Positions 1 to 6,504 of a stretch of 7,535 nt of DNA are shown here, one piece after another; within the stretch, counting starts at the first letter, position 1; every line of letters begins with the position of its first letter. Made by a program: the position numbers and the translations under genes. Where the stretch lies: positions 1-7,535 of the forward strand of contig JAGLEK010000206.1 of the NCBI GenBank assembly GCA_023145125.1, written 5' to 3'. The notes beneath the pieces are model-generated. The model did not search any database and was not told the origin of the DNA. It saw only the letters and a list, made by a program, of their open reading frames with translations. This DNA comes from Bacteroidales bacterium. GTDB lineage: Bacteria > Bacteroidota > Bacteroidia > Bacteroidales > B18-G4.

Positions 1-1377
1 GACCATACTTTTTGGTTCACCACCGAGTATAATATCAGCGGATCACAGAAAGGCACTAAAATTGCTTCCTTTGAATTTACAGCTGCAGCGCCACTGGCCG
101 ACTTTATTGCCGATGACCTGACCCCGCTTACGACGGATGTGGTTCAATTCACTGACCTGTCAAGCGGTGCACCCACTTCCTGGTCATGGACATTCACCCC
201 CTCAACAATTACTTATCAGGGTGGCACCACTTCTGCTTCCCAGAACCCTGAAGTGATGTTTGATGCAGCCGGTTTCTATACGGTTGAAATGACTGCAACC
301 AATGCGAATGGTTCAAATACCGAAACAAAAGTTGATTACATTGAGGCAAGCCTTCCATCATCAGCTCCGGTAACAGACTTCGAAGCTGACAATACCGCCC
401 CTGCTATAATGGAAACAGTATATTTTACTGATCTGTCGACCAATGACCCAACTTCCTGGTTATGGGCATTTACACCTTCTACGGTAACTTATATGAATGG
501 TACCACGTCTGCCACACAAAATCCGGAGGTGGCATTTAATATGGCGGGTTATTACACCGTTGAACTAACAGCAACCAACACTGCCGGCTCTGATACGGAA
601 ACAAAAACCGATTATATCAATGTAGCTGATGGAATGACTGTTCTGGCTACTGCAAGCCCTGAAGATATCTGTACAGGGGATTGGAGCCAGCTCAATGCAG
701 CACCAAGCGGGGGTACTGGTACATATACGTACAGCTGGACATCCGTGCCGGCAGGCTTTACTTCGACTCTCCAGAACCCTGTGGTTTTCCCGCTTGTGAA
801 TACAACCTATCATGTTGAAGTTGATGATGGGGGCCAGCTTGCAAATGACGAAGTTTCGGTAACTGTTAATCCGCTTCCTGTTATTACACTTGGCGACTGG
901 CCTGACATGTTATGCAATGTAGGTGTCCCGCCCGTACAACTCACAGCCATCCCGGCAGGAGGTACCTATATTGGCCCGGGTGTGTCGATTACAGGGATGT
1001 TTATCTCGAGCATTGCAAACCTTGGATGGAACGTGATCACTTACACCTATGAAGATACTCATGGCTGTGAAAATTCAGCCCGGGATTCTATCTATGTGGA
1101 TGATTGTGTCGGAATTAGTGAGATCAAAGGTGATGAAAGTGCGGTTAATCTTTATCCGAATCCAAGCATGGGTTCATTTATGCTTGAAAGTGAGCAGGAG
1201 ATGGAAAGGATAGAGATCATCGATCAAAGTGGTAAGATGGTGATGATGCGAAAGATCAACAGCAAAAGCACCCCGATCTCTGCACTTCGTGCCAAGGGCT
1301 TTTATTTCATCAGAATTTATTTTAAGAATCAAAATGCCCTGCCTACAGTTGTGACAAAAGAATTTGTAATTAAGTAA
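1..1377 (+). CDS. Secreted PKD-domain protein with type IX secretion sorting domain (3' part only)
   Basis: The reading frame is open from base 1, so the gene begins upstream; 458 codons are visible and end in TAA. The GTG at 139 is an internal valine codon, not a start. Codons 1-25 (FWFTTEYN..KIASFEF) look like the end of an unassigned upstream domain. Two PKD-type beta-sandwich repeats follow at codons 31-116 and 123-208, both with the pattern DLS..PTSW.W.FTPST.TY..GTTSA.QNPEV.F..AG.YTVE.TATN. By my count 54 of 86 positions are identical without gaps, so they are a tandem duplication. Codons 213-290 form an Ig/PKD-like module (ICTG, GGTGTYTYSW, TTYHVEVDD) and 292-369 a second module containing GGTYIGPGV. 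Codons 381-458 are a type A T9SS sorting domain (NLYPNPS.GSF, IEIIDQSGK, GFYFIRI, terminal KEFVIK), which directs outer-membrane export and usually cleavage with surface anchoring. The catalytic or binding part lies outside the window, so the overall function is unknown. Confidence 0.9.
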   Translation, partial: DHTFWFTTEYNISGSQKGTKIASFEFTAAAPLADFIADDLTPLTTDVVQFTDLSSGAPTSWSWTFTPSTITYQGGTTSASQNPEVMFDAAGFYTVEMTATNANGSNTETKVDYIEASLPSSAPVTDFEADNTAPAIMETVYFTDLSTNDPTSWLWAFTPSTVTYMNGTTSATQNPEVAFNMAGYYTVELTATNTAGSDTETKTDYINVADGMTVLATASPEDICTGDWSQLNAAPSGGTGTYTYSWTSVPAGFTSTLQNPVVFPLVNTTYHVEVDDGGQLANDEVSVTVNPLPVITLGDWPDMLCNVGVPPVQLTAIPAGGTYIGPGVSITGMFISSIANLGWNVITYTYEDTHGCENSARDSIYVDDCVGISEIKGDESAVNLYPNPSMGSFMLESEQEMERIEIIDQSGKMVMMRKINSKSTPISALRAKGFYFIRIYFKNQNALPTVVTKEFVIK

Positions 1378-1482
1378 GGATGCTGGATGCTGGATACTGG
1401 ATACTAGATCAGCATATCCAGCATCCAGCATCTAGTATCCAGAATCCAGTATCCAGTATCTAGTATCTAGTATCTAGTATCT
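1378..1482. repeat. Heptanucleotide tandem array with large inverted repeat
   Basis: The array starts at the base after the TAA of the upstream gene. The left arm (1378-1409) is GGATGCT twice, GGATACT twice, then AGAT. After a 6-bp centre (CAGCAT, 1410-1415), the right arm (1416-1482) holds nine and a half units in strict 7-bp phase: ATCCAGC, ATCCAGC, ATCTAGT, ATCCAGA, ATCCAGT, ATCCAGT, ATCTAGT three times, ATCT. The left arm is the reverse complement of the same unit. Pairing 1378-1409 with 1430-1461 gives 28 Watson-Crick pairs, 3 G-U pairs and 1 mismatch over 32 bp, with a 20-nt loop; shifted registers also pair. No T-run follows the stem, so it is not a classical intrinsic terminator. It could still end or protect the upstream transcript. 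Confidence 0.93.
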
Positions 1483-1485
1483 TTG
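1478..1485 (+). promoter_or_regulatory. Bacteroidota-type -7 promoter element (TATCTTTG)
   Basis: TATCTTTG fits the Bacteroidota -7 consensus TAnnTTTG exactly, and its first five bases are the last partial unit of the heptad array. A transcript starting about 7 nt downstream would have a leader of only about 10 nt before the ATG at 1502. No TTG/TTTG -33 element is visible at the usual distance, because that stretch is array sequence. Assignment rests on the match to the consensus and on position. Confidence 0.4.
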
Positions 1486-1501
1486 CTTTAACACTTTTCC
1501 T

Positions 1502-2257
1502 ATGAAAAAAATATTGATTGTTCTTTTTGCTCTAATGATCCCCTTGTTTTATTCCTGTGAGGAAGCTGATGAAATCATTGAGAACTTAGGCCTGACGGAT
1601 TTAGAAATTAATGCAGGCCTGAAGGAAGCCCTGACCATTGCTACGGATACGGCCGTAAGCATAGTATCAAAAGTTGATGGCTATTATAAGGATGAGATCA
1701 TCAAGATATTGTTGCCGCCGGAGGCGGATATCATTGTTGATAACCTCAATAACCCTCTTTTGCAGGGCCTTGGTTTTGATCAACTGATAGAGGATGTGAT
1801 CTTAAAGATAAACCGCGCTGCCGAAGATGCTGCAACAGAAGCGGCACCGATCTTCTGGGGTGCGATCACAGATATAACTATCACAGATGGGTATAATATC
1901 CTTCACGGTGAAGATACTGCTGCAACTCATTTCCTGAGGGAACACACTTTCAGTGAACTTCAACAACTATATGCTCCAAAGATGCAGAATTCACTGAATA
2001 AAGATATAGTGGCAGGTGTTTCTGCACAGGAAACCTGGAGCACCCTGACCGGGCAGTACAATACCATTGCAAATTCTATTGTAGGTCAGCTGGCAGGCCT
2101 CGAGCCTGTGAATACTGATCTTGGCGAATGGGTAACCACCAAAGCTCTGGATGGCCTTTTTGTTAAAATAGCAGATGAAGAAAAAGCGATCAGGGAAGAC
2201 CCGCTGGCAAGAGTAACAGACTTGCTGCGTCGTGTGTTCGGATCAATCGGTGGTTAA
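1502..2257 (+). CDS. DUF4197 family lipoprotein
   Basis: This 251-residue protein begins with a lipoprotein signal peptide: MKK, a hydrophobic stretch at 4-16 and a lipobox ending FYSC, with the lipidated cysteine at residue 19. The acidic residues right after it (CEEADE) resemble the signal that sends Bacteroidota lipoproteins to the cell surface; this is inference. The mature part matches DUF4197 throughout: GLKEAL at 39-44, the dGYY/I.ILLP region near 59-72, INRAAEDA at 103-110, ILHGEDTAATHFLR at 133-146, ALDGLF at 215-220, EE.AIRE.P at 226-234 and a C-terminal LLRRVFG. Length is normal for the family and it appears full-length. The function of DUF4197 is not known to me and no catalytic motif is evident. 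The start is fixed by the signal peptide; there is no Shine-Dalgarno sequence. It converges on the sulfatase gene and lies 124 bp downstream of the PKD gene, so it is probably a single-gene transcript. Confidence 0.88.
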   Translation: MKKILIVLFALMIPLFYSCEEADEIIENLGLTDLEINAGLKEALTIATDTAVSIVSKVDGYYKDEIIKILLPPEADIIVDNLNNPLLQGLGFDQLIEDVILKINRAAEDAATEAAPIFWGAITDITITDGYNILHGEDTAATHFLREHTFSELQQLYAPKMQNSLNKDIVAGVSAQETWSTLTGQYNTIANSIVGQLAGLEPVNTDLGEWVTTKALDGLFVKIADEEKAIREDPLARVTDLLRRVFGSIGG

Positions 2258-2259
2258 TG

Positions 2260-2280
2260 CCTTATTCCTTTTTCCTTATT
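2260..2280. repeat. Short heptad array in a convergent gap
   Basis: Three units in 7-bp phase, CCTTATT, CCTTTTT and CCTTATT, begin two bases after the TAA of the DUF4197 gene. They occupy most of the 37-bp gap to the stop codon of the convergent sulfatase gene at 2295. The pyrimidine strand is the plus strand. The only visible stem is a 4-bp TGCC/GGCA pairing around the array, so I do not call an intrinsic terminator. Three units alone could be chance; the case rests on similar arrays elsewhere in the window. Confidence 0.6.
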
Positions 2281-2294
2281 CATTCGGCACTCTT

Positions 2295-4151
2295 TTAGTA
2301 TTCCATAAACTCCCCAAACAAAACCTGCAAATATGCTTTGCCTTCCATGATAAGGCTGTCTTTGTGCTGTTCGGGTAATTCCATCTCAAGGAAACCATAG
2401 GTTTTATTCCAGACAAAATGCCCGCTGTTGCGGATCCATCCAACACCATTGGTAGCTTCATAGAAAACGAATTCCGGCGAATAGGGATTGAATAGATCGT
2501 GGCTCCAGCTAAATTCTTCGGTTTCGAGCCCCAGTTGCTTGAGCAAGGTAACAGGAATATCCGTTTGTGAGGATAGGCGTTCGACCACCGTGCCCCTGGC
2601 AACCTCATTGATCACATTGCCATAAAACAGCATTGGGATATGACGGTATTGAGGTGAATGCACCGGCCAATGCCGGTATGAGTTATGACTGTGATCGGCT
2701 ACGATGATAAAGAGGGTGCTGTCGTACCATTCTTGCTGTGACGCTTTCGCAAAATAATCTGCCAGGCATCGATCTGTATAATATGCGGAGTTGATGTATT
2801 GGTTTTCACTTCCACCCCAATCAAGAACCTGCTCCATGGGCTGATCATATGGTGAATGCGTGCTCATGCTGAATACTACCGAGAAAAATGGTTGTGTGAT
2901 CCTGTTAAGCTCGGCGATCTGAAAATCGAACAGGTATTCATCATGTACCCCCAGCTTTCCCCTGGGAAGAGAGTCGGGCAGGTCATAGATCTCAACCATT
3001 TCATCAAAACCGGCAATTCTGACGTATGATTTAATCCCGCCATACATCAGGTGCCCGCCAAAATAAAATGAAGTATGATATCCTTCTTCCTTAAGCCTTT
3101 CAGGCAGGCTGGGCAATTTCATGACCTTATCGAGATTATGTGTAATGGCAGTGATGGGTGTAGCCGGAAATCCGCCGAATATGGACGACATAGCCTGCTC
3201 TGACCGGTTTCCGCTTGCATACATGTGGTTGAAAAGTATGCCTTCTTTGGCTAATATTTCAAATTCCGGCGTGATCCCTTCCTCGCCACCCAGCGAATAT
3301 ATCAGGTCAGCAGACCAACTCTCAAGCAACAGTATCACAATGTTGGGATTCTGTGTATTCAGGACGTGGACCGTGGTGTCTTTTTCAACATGATTAATCC
3401 CTTTCACTACTCTTATTGCATCCTCATCATCATAAAATTGATATGGGTTTTCCTTCATGAAGCGATAATTCTCCATCATGCTGAAGGTGAAGCTATACCC
3501 GGAATTGACAGCTGCCAGGTTTAGGATATTATATTTTGTATAAAAGGATTGGCTCTGTGTGATGGGGATCTCCTGCATCCCTCCCCTGATACCAAGGAAC
3601 AACAATACCGGGATCATGATAAAAAATATCAGTGAACCAAAGTAATTTCGTTTCACTGCGAGGGCTTTACGGTAGATAAAGCGGTTATATACAATATTAC
3701 TGATGAGCACCACCAGGATGAAAATAATAACTAACCAGATAAATTGTCCGGTGGATGCAGAATTGTAAACCTCGTCGGGGTTAGAAAGATAATTAAGCGC
3801 CTTATAATGCAATTTGGTTTTCCATTCAGCATAGATCCCCAATTCCGCTGTGGTTATCAGTGTATAAGCAATGGTGATAATAGCTGTATATACTTTATTC
3901 GCAATGTCGAATATTCGTGAATTGATCAATGAGCGGAGCAGGAGCAGGAAAAAGGGAAGGATCAAAAGGTATGATGCAGTTGAGATGTCGAGGCGCAAAG
4001 CATACCAGAAACCGGCCATAACCTCTCCGGATCCCGGACTTTCAAGTGATATAAGCTGATGATAATAAATAAGAAAAATGGCCCTGTTCAATGCAAAGAA
4101 CAATAACCAGAAAAAGAACTGCCGTATGAGTGAAGCAAAGATCCTGAGCAT
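2295..4151 (-). CDS. Inner-membrane sulfatase / LtaS-like phosphoglycerol transferase family protein
   Basis: This 618-residue protein has the LtaS/MdoB layout: about five N-terminal membrane segments (roughly 13-31, 52-75, 86-107, 137-157, 171-188), a linker, then an extracytoplasmic alkaline-phosphatase-superfamily domain from about 268. Metal and catalytic residues can be placed: E277 in LLLESW, the nucleophile position in GNRSEQ (S317), H432 in STHSPY, and D486/H487 in ADHSH. Staphylococcal LtaS has threonine at the nucleophile position; serine here is a conservative change. The sulfatase Cys/Ser-x-Pro-x-Arg formylglycine signature is absent, so true sulfatase activity is unlikely. Family members move phosphoglycerol or phosphoethanolamine from lipids onto polymers or glycans; the substrate here is unknown. 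ATG 4151 is chosen because it directly precedes MLRIF and the first membrane helix. The frame is open for 121 codons further upstream, but that stretch translates intergenic repeats. Convergent with the DUF4197 gene, divergent from the carboxylase operon. Confidence 0.87.
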   Translation of the reverse strand: MLRIFASLIRQFFFWLLFFALNRAIFLIYYHQLISLESPGSGEVMAGFWYALRLDISTASYLLILPFFLLLLRSLINSRIFDIANKVYTAIITIAYTLITTAELGIYAEWKTKLHYKALNYLSNPDEVYNSASTGQFIWLVIIFILVVLISNIVYNRFIYRKALAVKRNYFGSLIFFIMIPVLLFLGIRGGMQEIPITQSQSFYTKYNILNLAAVNSGYSFTFSMMENYRFMKENPYQFYDDEDAIRVVKGINHVEKDTTVHVLNTQNPNIVILLLESWSADLIYSLGGEEGITPEFEILAKEGILFNHMYASGNRSEQAMSSIFGGFPATPITAITHNLDKVMKLPSLPERLKEEGYHTSFYFGGHLMYGGIKSYVRIAGFDEMVEIYDLPDSLPRGKLGVHDEYLFDFQIAELNRITQPFFSVVFSMSTHSPYDQPMEQVLDWGGSENQYINSAYYTDRCLADYFAKASQQEWYDSTLFIIVADHSHNSYRHWPVHSPQYRHIPMLFYGNVINEVARGTVVERLSSQTDIPVTLLKQLGLETEEFSWSHDLFNPYSPEFVFYEATNGVGWIRNSGHFVWNKTYGFLEMELPEQHKDSLIMEGKAYLQVLFGEFMEY

Positions 4152-4171
4152 CAGAAATAAATTATTGTTTG

Positions 4172-4179
4172 CAAAGGTA
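4172..4179 (-). promoter_or_regulatory. Putative -7 promoter element for the sulfatase gene (TACCTTTG)
   Basis: Read on the minus strand, TACCTTTG fits the Bacteroidota -7 consensus TAnnTTTG and lies 20 bp upstream of ATG 4151, giving a leader of roughly 14 nt. No clear -33 TTG is seen. Its position supports the ATG at 4151 over starts further upstream, since a transcript from here would not include them. Confidence 0.4.
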
Positions 4180-4228
4180 ATAATTTGAACTGTTAGGGGT
4201 TTGGTTTGTTGTTTATTTGGAAAATGAG

Positions 4229-4284
4229 TTTGGAGCCTGCCTGCCGGACAGGCAGGTTTGGAGTTTGGAGTTTGAAGTTGGGAG
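4229..4284. repeat. TTTGGAG heptad array interrupted in phase by a palindrome
   Basis: Units are TTTGGAG at 4229-4235, then a 21-bp palindrome, then TTTGGAG (4257-4263), TTTGGAG (4264-4270), TTTGAAG (4271-4277) and TTGGGAG (4278-4284). The inserted segment is exactly three units long, so the 7-bp phase is the same on both sides. The minus-strand frame through it reads as a low-complexity peptide (QTPNSKPACPAGRLQT), which marks repeat sequence and not protein. Confidence 0.85.
4236..4256. repeat. 21-bp palindrome (8-bp perfect stem, 5-nt loop)
   Basis: CCTGCCTG (4236-4243) and CAGGCAGG (4249-4256) are exact reverse complements around the loop CCGGA. It is much more GC-rich than its surroundings and sits inside the TTTGGAG array. 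It is not followed by a T-run on either strand and lies upstream of both flanking genes, so it is unlikely to be a terminator. It may be a dispersed intergenic repeat or a protein-binding site; the window has only this copy. Confidence 0.85.
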
Positions 4285-4303
4285 TCTTCAATTAGCCCGC
4301 GCC

Positions 4304-4324
4304 TCATACCCCATACCTCATACC
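4304..4324. repeat. TCATACC heptad array
   Basis: Three units in phase, TCATACC, CCATACC and TCATACC, lie 20 bp after the TTTGGAG array. Its sequence is unrelated to the other heptads in the window, but the unit length is the same. No palindrome is associated with it. Confidence 0.7.
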
Positions 4325-4434
4325 ATGATATATGAACTGAGGAAAAAACTTTATATTTACATCCCCGTAGTTTGCCATTATTCCGGAAGATGCCGTAAAC
4401 CAGGGGATTGATTACAAGCGTTAAACTATACCAT

Positions 4435-5937
4435 ATGATAAAGAAAGTCCTTATAGCGAATAGGGGAGAAATTGCATTACGTGTTATGCGTTCGTGCAGG
4501 GAGATGGGGATCACCTCAGTAGCGGTATTTTCTGAATCTGACCGTAGGTCGATGCATGTACGCTATGCTGATGAAGCCTATTTTATTGGCCCTTCCCCTT
4601 CTGCCGAAAGTTACCTCGTGATCGACAAGATCATTGATGCTGCGAAGCAATCCGGAGCGGATGCCATCCATCCCGGATATGGGTTCCTTTCTGAAAACGC
4701 TGAATTTGCTGATCGATGCAAAAAGGAAGGTATCATTTTCATAGGGCCTTCTTCATATGCCATCAAAACCATGGGAGATAAGATCACTGCCCGTAAGACC
4801 ATGGTAGATGCCGGCGTCCCCGTTGTGCCTGGCAGCGAGATGATTACTGATGAAAAGGATGCAATAAAAAAGATCAAGGAGATCGGCCTCCCGGTGATGG
4901 TAAAAGCTACGGCAGGTGGAGGTGGAAAAGGCATGCGCCTTGTCACTAAGGAAAAAGATATTGTCAGCTCTCTCAGGGCCGCGCAATCGGAAGCACGGGC
5001 CGCTTTTGGCAACGATGCCATCTATATTGAGAAATATATCAAATCACCCCACCATATCGAATTTCAGATCCTTGGCGACACGCATGGCAATGTGATCCAT
5101 CTTTTCGAAAGGGAGTGCTCGGTCCAGCGCCGCCATCAGAAAGTAGTGGAAGAAACACCTTCCCCGCTGATGACGCCGGAGGTCAGGAAAGAAATGGGGG
5201 ATTTTGCTGTTGCAGCTGCCAAAGCAGTGAATTATAGCGGTGCAGGCACAATAGAATTTATTGTGGATGAAAAGCTGAATTACTATTTCCTTGAAATGAA
5301 CACACGCCTGCAGGTGGAACATCCTATCACCGAAAGAGTGGTGGGCGTTGACCTTGTGAAGCAACAGATCAATATTGCCAACGGCCTTGAACTTGAGCTT
5401 AAGCAGGACGAACTTCGCCAGTACGGACATGCCATTGAATGCAGGATCTATGCTGAAGACCCGGAAAATAACTTCATGCCAAGCCCGGGCGTGATCAGGC
5501 ATATTACCGAGCCGCTCGGACTGGGAGTCAGGCACGATGGGTATGTTTATGAAGGATTTGAGATCCCTATTTATTATGACCCCTTGATCAGTAAGCTGAT
5601 AGTATGGGCCGGGACCAGGGAAGAAGCAATTGCCCGTATGAAACGTGCCCTTTATGCATACAAGATCACCGGTGTAAAAACATCAATACCATTCCTGAAC
5701 CGTATTATGGAAACGGCCGATTTTGTGAAAGGGAAGTATAATACCAACTTCATTGAAAAGAACAGTGAATTCCTCATGTTCCCCGATAAGCATGAGGTAA
5801 AGGTCGAAGATGTAGCTATCATCGCAGCATATGTCGATTATCTTGACCGGCTTAATCTCCAGGCAGATGTGCATTCAAAAAACGGACAGAACAGCTGGAA
5901 AAACTGCGGACGGCGCCTTAGCTTCAATCGCTTCTAA
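4435..5937 (+). CDS. accC: Biotin carboxylase subunit of acyl-CoA (acetyl/propionyl-CoA) carboxylase
   Basis: This 500-residue cytoplasmic enzyme uses ATP and bicarbonate to carboxylate the biotin on the carrier protein encoded next. The N-terminal biotin carboxylase domain begins IKKVLIANRGEIA (2-14) and includes HPGYGFLSEN (79-88). The ATP-grasp region has K116 in MGDK, K157 in VMVK, the glycine-rich loop GGGGKG (161-166), FERECSVQRRHQK (225-237), metal ligands E274 and E287 (FLEMN), and the catalytic MNTRLQVEHP.TE segment (288-300, R291, E295). The C-terminal domain has HAIECRIYAEDP (332-343), YDPLISKLI and GVKTSIPFL. The tail ending WKNCGRRLSFNRF resembles the usual end of this subunit in Bacteroidota, so the gene is complete, not a broken fusion. 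ATG 4435 is chosen because the conserved region starts at once; the TTG at 4408 would add nine unsupported residues. First gene of the operon; the carrier gene follows after 22 bp. Confidence 0.96.
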   Translation: MIKKVLIANRGEIALRVMRSCREMGITSVAVFSESDRRSMHVRYADEAYFIGPSPSAESYLVIDKIIDAAKQSGADAIHPGYGFLSENAEFADRCKKEGIIFIGPSSYAIKTMGDKITARKTMVDAGVPVVPGSEMITDEKDAIKKIKEIGLPVMVKATAGGGGKGMRLVTKEKDIVSSLRAAQSEARAAFGNDAIYIEKYIKSPHHIEFQILGDTHGNVIHLFERECSVQRRHQKVVEETPSPLMTPEVRKEMGDFAVAAAKAVNYSGAGTIEFIVDEKLNYYFLEMNTRLQVEHPITERVVGVDLVKQQINIANGLELELKQDELRQYGHAIECRIYAEDPENNFMPSPGVIRHITEPLGLGVRHDGYVYEGFEIPIYYDPLISKLIVWAGTREEAIARMKRALYAYKITGVKTSIPFLNRIMETADFVKGKYNTNFIEKNSEFLMFPDKHEVKVEDVAIIAAYVDYLDRLNLQADVHSKNGQNSWKNCGRRLSFNRF

Positions 5938-5959
5938 AAAGAATGTGAAAATTATAGTT

Positions 5960-6463
5960 ATGCCAACAGAAATAAATATCAACGACCGTAATGCCCTTGT
6001 AGAGGTGCTCAGCAGGGACGGTGATAAGGTCAGTATAAGCATTGATGGAAAGAAATATGATGCCGATGTGGTGATGGTGGAGGAAGGGGTTTATTCTATA
6101 ATCATAGACAATAAATCCCACAATATTGAGCTTATCCGGACCGACAATAAGAATTATAAGGTCAACACATATGCCAAATCCTATGATGTGGAGATCGTTG
6201 ATGCGGAAAGCAAGTACCTGAAGAGCCGGCAACGGGATGATGGCGATGAAGAGGCTGTGATGTCTTCCCCAATGCCGGGAAAGATAGTAAGGATCCTTGT
6301 GAAGGTGGGAGATAAGGTTAAGGCAGGCGATACTGTTATCATTGTTTCTGCCATGAAAATGGAAAGCGAATATAAGGTGAAAAAAGATCGCATCATCAAG
6401 GATATAAAGGTAAAGGAAGGTGACACCATTCAGGCTGACCAACCGCTGGTGGTGATCGAATAA
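5960..6463 (+). CDS. Biotinyl carrier subunit of acyl-CoA carboxylase
   Basis: This 167-residue protein carries the biotin that shuttles CO2 between the biotin carboxylase and the carboxyltransferase. The C-terminal biotinyl domain covers about 99-167, with VMSSPMPGKIVRILVKVGDKVKAGD in two parts before the biotinylation site AMKM (131-134, biotin on K133), and EGDTIQADQPLVVIE after it. The preceding residue is serine (SAMKM), as in pyruvate carboxylases, not the EAMKM of E. coli BCCP. Residues 1-95 are strand-rich (VSISIDGKKYDADVVMV, YSIIIDNKSHNIELI, YKVNTYAKSYDVEIV) and resemble the BT region that joins the alpha and beta subunits of propionyl-CoA carboxylase; this is inference. Together with AccC it therefore corresponds to a PccA split in two. 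The frame is open back to 5831, but there it overlaps accC with no family resemblance, so ATG 5960 is preferred. The beta subunit gene follows after 41 bp. Confidence 0.92.
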   Translation: MPTEININDRNALVEVLSRDGDKVSISIDGKKYDADVVMVEEGVYSIIIDNKSHNIELIRTDNKNYKVNTYAKSYDVEIVDAESKYLKSRQRDDGDEEAVMSSPMPGKIVRILVKVGDKVKAGDTVIIVSAMKMESEYKVKKDRIIKDIKVKEGDTIQADQPLVVIE

Positions 6464-6504
6464 ACATCTCAAAAAACGATTGATTAATCCAAAAGAACAA
6501 GTTC

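Larger units (their letters stand above)
4152..4434. other. Divergent intergenic region between the sulfatase gene and the carboxylase operon
   Basis: This 283-bp region lies between two divergent starts. From left to right it holds the putative sulfatase promoter (4172-4179), a TTTGGAG heptad array interrupted by a palindrome (4229-4284), a TCATACC heptad array (4304-4324), and an AT-rich stretch before the operon. In that stretch TATATTTA (4352-4359) matches TAnnTTTG at all but the last base and could be the operon's -7 element, with a leader of about 70 nt. The match is too weak to annotate separately. No riboswitch or RNA gene was recognised. Open frames crossing the region translate low-complexity repeat sequence and are not considered coding. 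Confidence 0.7.

Noticed and set aside
1174..1431. Minus-strand frame of 85 codons beginning in the heptad array
   Set aside because: Its start translates the repeat and the rest is antisense to the conserved T9SS sorting domain.
1378..1482. Possible CRISPR array from the direct repeats
   Set aside because: Units are 7 bp and contiguous, with no spacers of 25-40 bp and no cas genes nearby.
2258..2294. Bidirectional intrinsic terminator in the convergent gap
   Set aside because: Only a 4-bp TGCC/GGCA stem with a 24-nt loop can be drawn; the T-rich stretch is inside the loop, not after the stem.
5044..5535. Minus-strand frame of 163 codons inside accC
   Set aside because: Antisense to strongly conserved ATP-grasp motifs; no recognisable protein. 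The frames at 4611-5021 and 4753-4986 are rejected for the same reason.
5831..5959. Upstream extension of the biotinyl carrier frame overlapping accC, possibly a frameshifted PccA fusion
   Set aside because: The accC frame runs on to a natural-looking C-terminus (WKNCGRRLSFNRF), and the 43 extra codons show no family resemblance.
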